From Bordetella genomosp. 13 (lineage in GTDB: Bacteria; Pseudomonadota; Gammaproteobacteria; Burkholderiales; Burkholderiaceae_B), in the NCBI RefSeq assembly GCF_007679965.1, contig NZ_VEHL01000001.1, forward strand, positions 682,001-746,000: 64,000 nucleotides of DNA, written 5' to 3'. Under the pieces are notes generated by a model. It saw nothing but the letters and a program-made list of their open reading frames with translations. It was not told the origin of the DNA and made no database searches. Of this stretch, positions 63,217-64,000 are shown piece by piece. The position numbers and the translations under genes were made by a program. The stretch's first letter is position 1; the number at the start of each line of letters is the position of its first letter.

Positions 63217-64000
63217 ATGGCTCTGCAATGCGGCATCGTCGGCCTGCCCAACGTGGGTAAATCGACCCTCTTCAACGCGCTGACCAAGGCGGGCATCGCC
63301 GCCGAGAACTACCCGTTCTGCACCATCGAACCCAACGTGGGCGTGGTCGAAGTGCCGGATTCGCGTCTGCAGAAGCTGGCCGAGATCGTCAAGCCCGAGC
63401 GCATCCTGCCGGCCACCGTCGAGTTCGTGGACATCGCCGGCCTGGTGGCCGGCGCCAGCCAGGGCGAAGGCCTGGGCAACCAGTTCCTCTCGCACATCCG
63501 CGAGACCGACGCCATCGTCAACGTGGTGCGCTGCTTCGAGGATCCCAACGTGATCCACGTGGCCAACAAGGTCGACCCCATCGCCGACATCGAGGTCATC
63601 GAGACCGAGCTGGCGCTGGCCGACCTGCAGACCGCCGAGAAGGCCCTGCAGCGCAACACCAAGACCGCGCGTTCCGGCGACAAGGAAGCGCAGCGCCTGG
63701 TGGCCGTGCTGGAGAAGTGCGTAGCCGTGCTGAACGAGGCCAAGCCGGTGCGTTCGGTCGACCTGTCCGACGAAGAGCGTGCGCTGATCGCGCCGCTGTG
63801 CTTCATCACCGCCAAGCCCGCCATGTACGTGGGCAACGTCAGCGACACCGGCTTCACCGACAACCCGCTGCTGGACCGCCTGGTCGAGTTCGCCAACAAG
63901 CGCAACGCGCCGGTGGTGGCCATCTGCGCCGCCATCGAGGCCGAGATCGCCGATTTGCCGGACGAAGACCGGGAAGTGTTCCTGGCCGACATGGGCATGG
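63217..64000 (+). CDS. ychF: redox-regulated ATPase/GTPase YchF, cut by window end
   Basis: Obg-related P-loop ATPase (OLA1/YchF) that associates with ribosomes. The first 261 codons are visible. [26 protein letters not shown] is the P-loop start, [14 protein letters not shown] the switch region, [29 protein letters not shown] the G3 motif, and [11 protein letters not shown] stands at the G4 position. The C-terminal TGS domain lies outside the window. The ATG at 63217 is fixed by the family's N-terminus. Normally it follows pth; the TelA operon and CPBP gene separate them here. Confidence 0.97.
   Translation, partial: MALQCGIVGLPNVGKSTLFNALTKAGIAAENYPFCTIEPNVGVVEVPDSRLQKLAEIVKPERILPATVEFVDIAGLVAGASQGEGLGNQFLSHIRETDAIVNVVRCFEDPNVIHVANKVDPIADIEVIETELALADLQTAEKALQRNTKTARSGDKEAQRLVAVLEKCVAVLNEAKPVRSVDLSDEERALIAPLCFITAKPAMYVGNVSDTGFTDNPLLDRLVEFANKRNAPVVAICAAIEAEIADLPDEDREVFLADMGM

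Overview
The window looks like chromosomal DNA of a high-GC betaproteobacterium of the family Alcaligenaceae (Bordetella/Achromobacter type). This is inferred from the strong GC bias in codon use, several tripartite-type (Bug/TctC) binding proteins beside LysR regulators, Coq7-type ubiquinone hydroxylation, and the gene order lolB-ispE-tRNA-Gln-prs-rplY-pth...ychF. I saw no prophage, insertion sequence, CRISPR array or rRNA. Both ends cut a gene: a peptide-type binding protein on the left and ychF on the right.

Layout. 1-3774 (minus): class III aminotransferase, MmsA-like aldehyde dehydrogenase lacking its catalytic Cys, and a binding protein. 4002-6850: osmC-like, thyA and folA on minus, with coq7 divergent. 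6851-7576: a long intergenic region holding a strong candidate small RNA. 7577-19376: surface polysaccharide locus, with a polyprenyl-phosphate HexNAc-1-P transferase, wbpO/wbpP-type UDP-HexNAcA synthesis, a MurJ-like flippase, four GT4 glycosyltransferases and an AsnB-like amidotransferase, mostly chained by ATGA overlaps. pgi and a phosphohexomutase follow on minus. 23168-26710: FAD-linked oxidase and a two-component system. 26751-30742: SMP-30 lactonase with divergent FCD regulator, then an LTA-synthase-like membrane sulfatase. 30774-39648: IclR regulator divergent from an acyl-CoA catabolic operon (AtuA-like, CaiB-type CoA transferase, acyl-CoA dehydrogenase, Bug protein, crotonase, nitroreductase), then a convergent hydroxyisobutyrate-dehydrogenase-like gene. 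39777-46827: homogentisate pathway (fahA, hmgA, LysR) and an aromatic monooxygenase/Bug/LysR group. 46897-50180: an orphan ribbon-helix-helix gene and a DUF2783/FAD-monooxygenase/metallo-beta-lactamase-fold cluster. 50273-57335: mutM, TPR protein, lolB, ispE, tRNA-Gln, prs, rplY, pth. 57338-62877: CPBP protease and a four-gene TelA/XpaC-like/vWA operon lying between pth and ychF.

Four things deserve attention. (1) A 60-bp repeat sits exactly on stop/start junctions of two unrelated operons. Each unit carries a Shine-Dalgarno sequence and an overlapping start/stop; it occurs as in-frame tandem copies at 33613 and as a 21-codon relay ORF at 25296. (2) A roughly 150-nt small RNA candidate has a good promoter, a perfect terminator and a hairpin loop matching the anti-Shine-Dalgarno tail of 16S rRNA. 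(3) The TelA operon combines two solute-binding-like periplasmic proteins and a vWA domain with no transporter. (4) Several enzymes have lost catalytic residues (the aldehyde dehydrogenase, an MBL-fold protein and a crotonase) while sitting in intact catabolic clusters.
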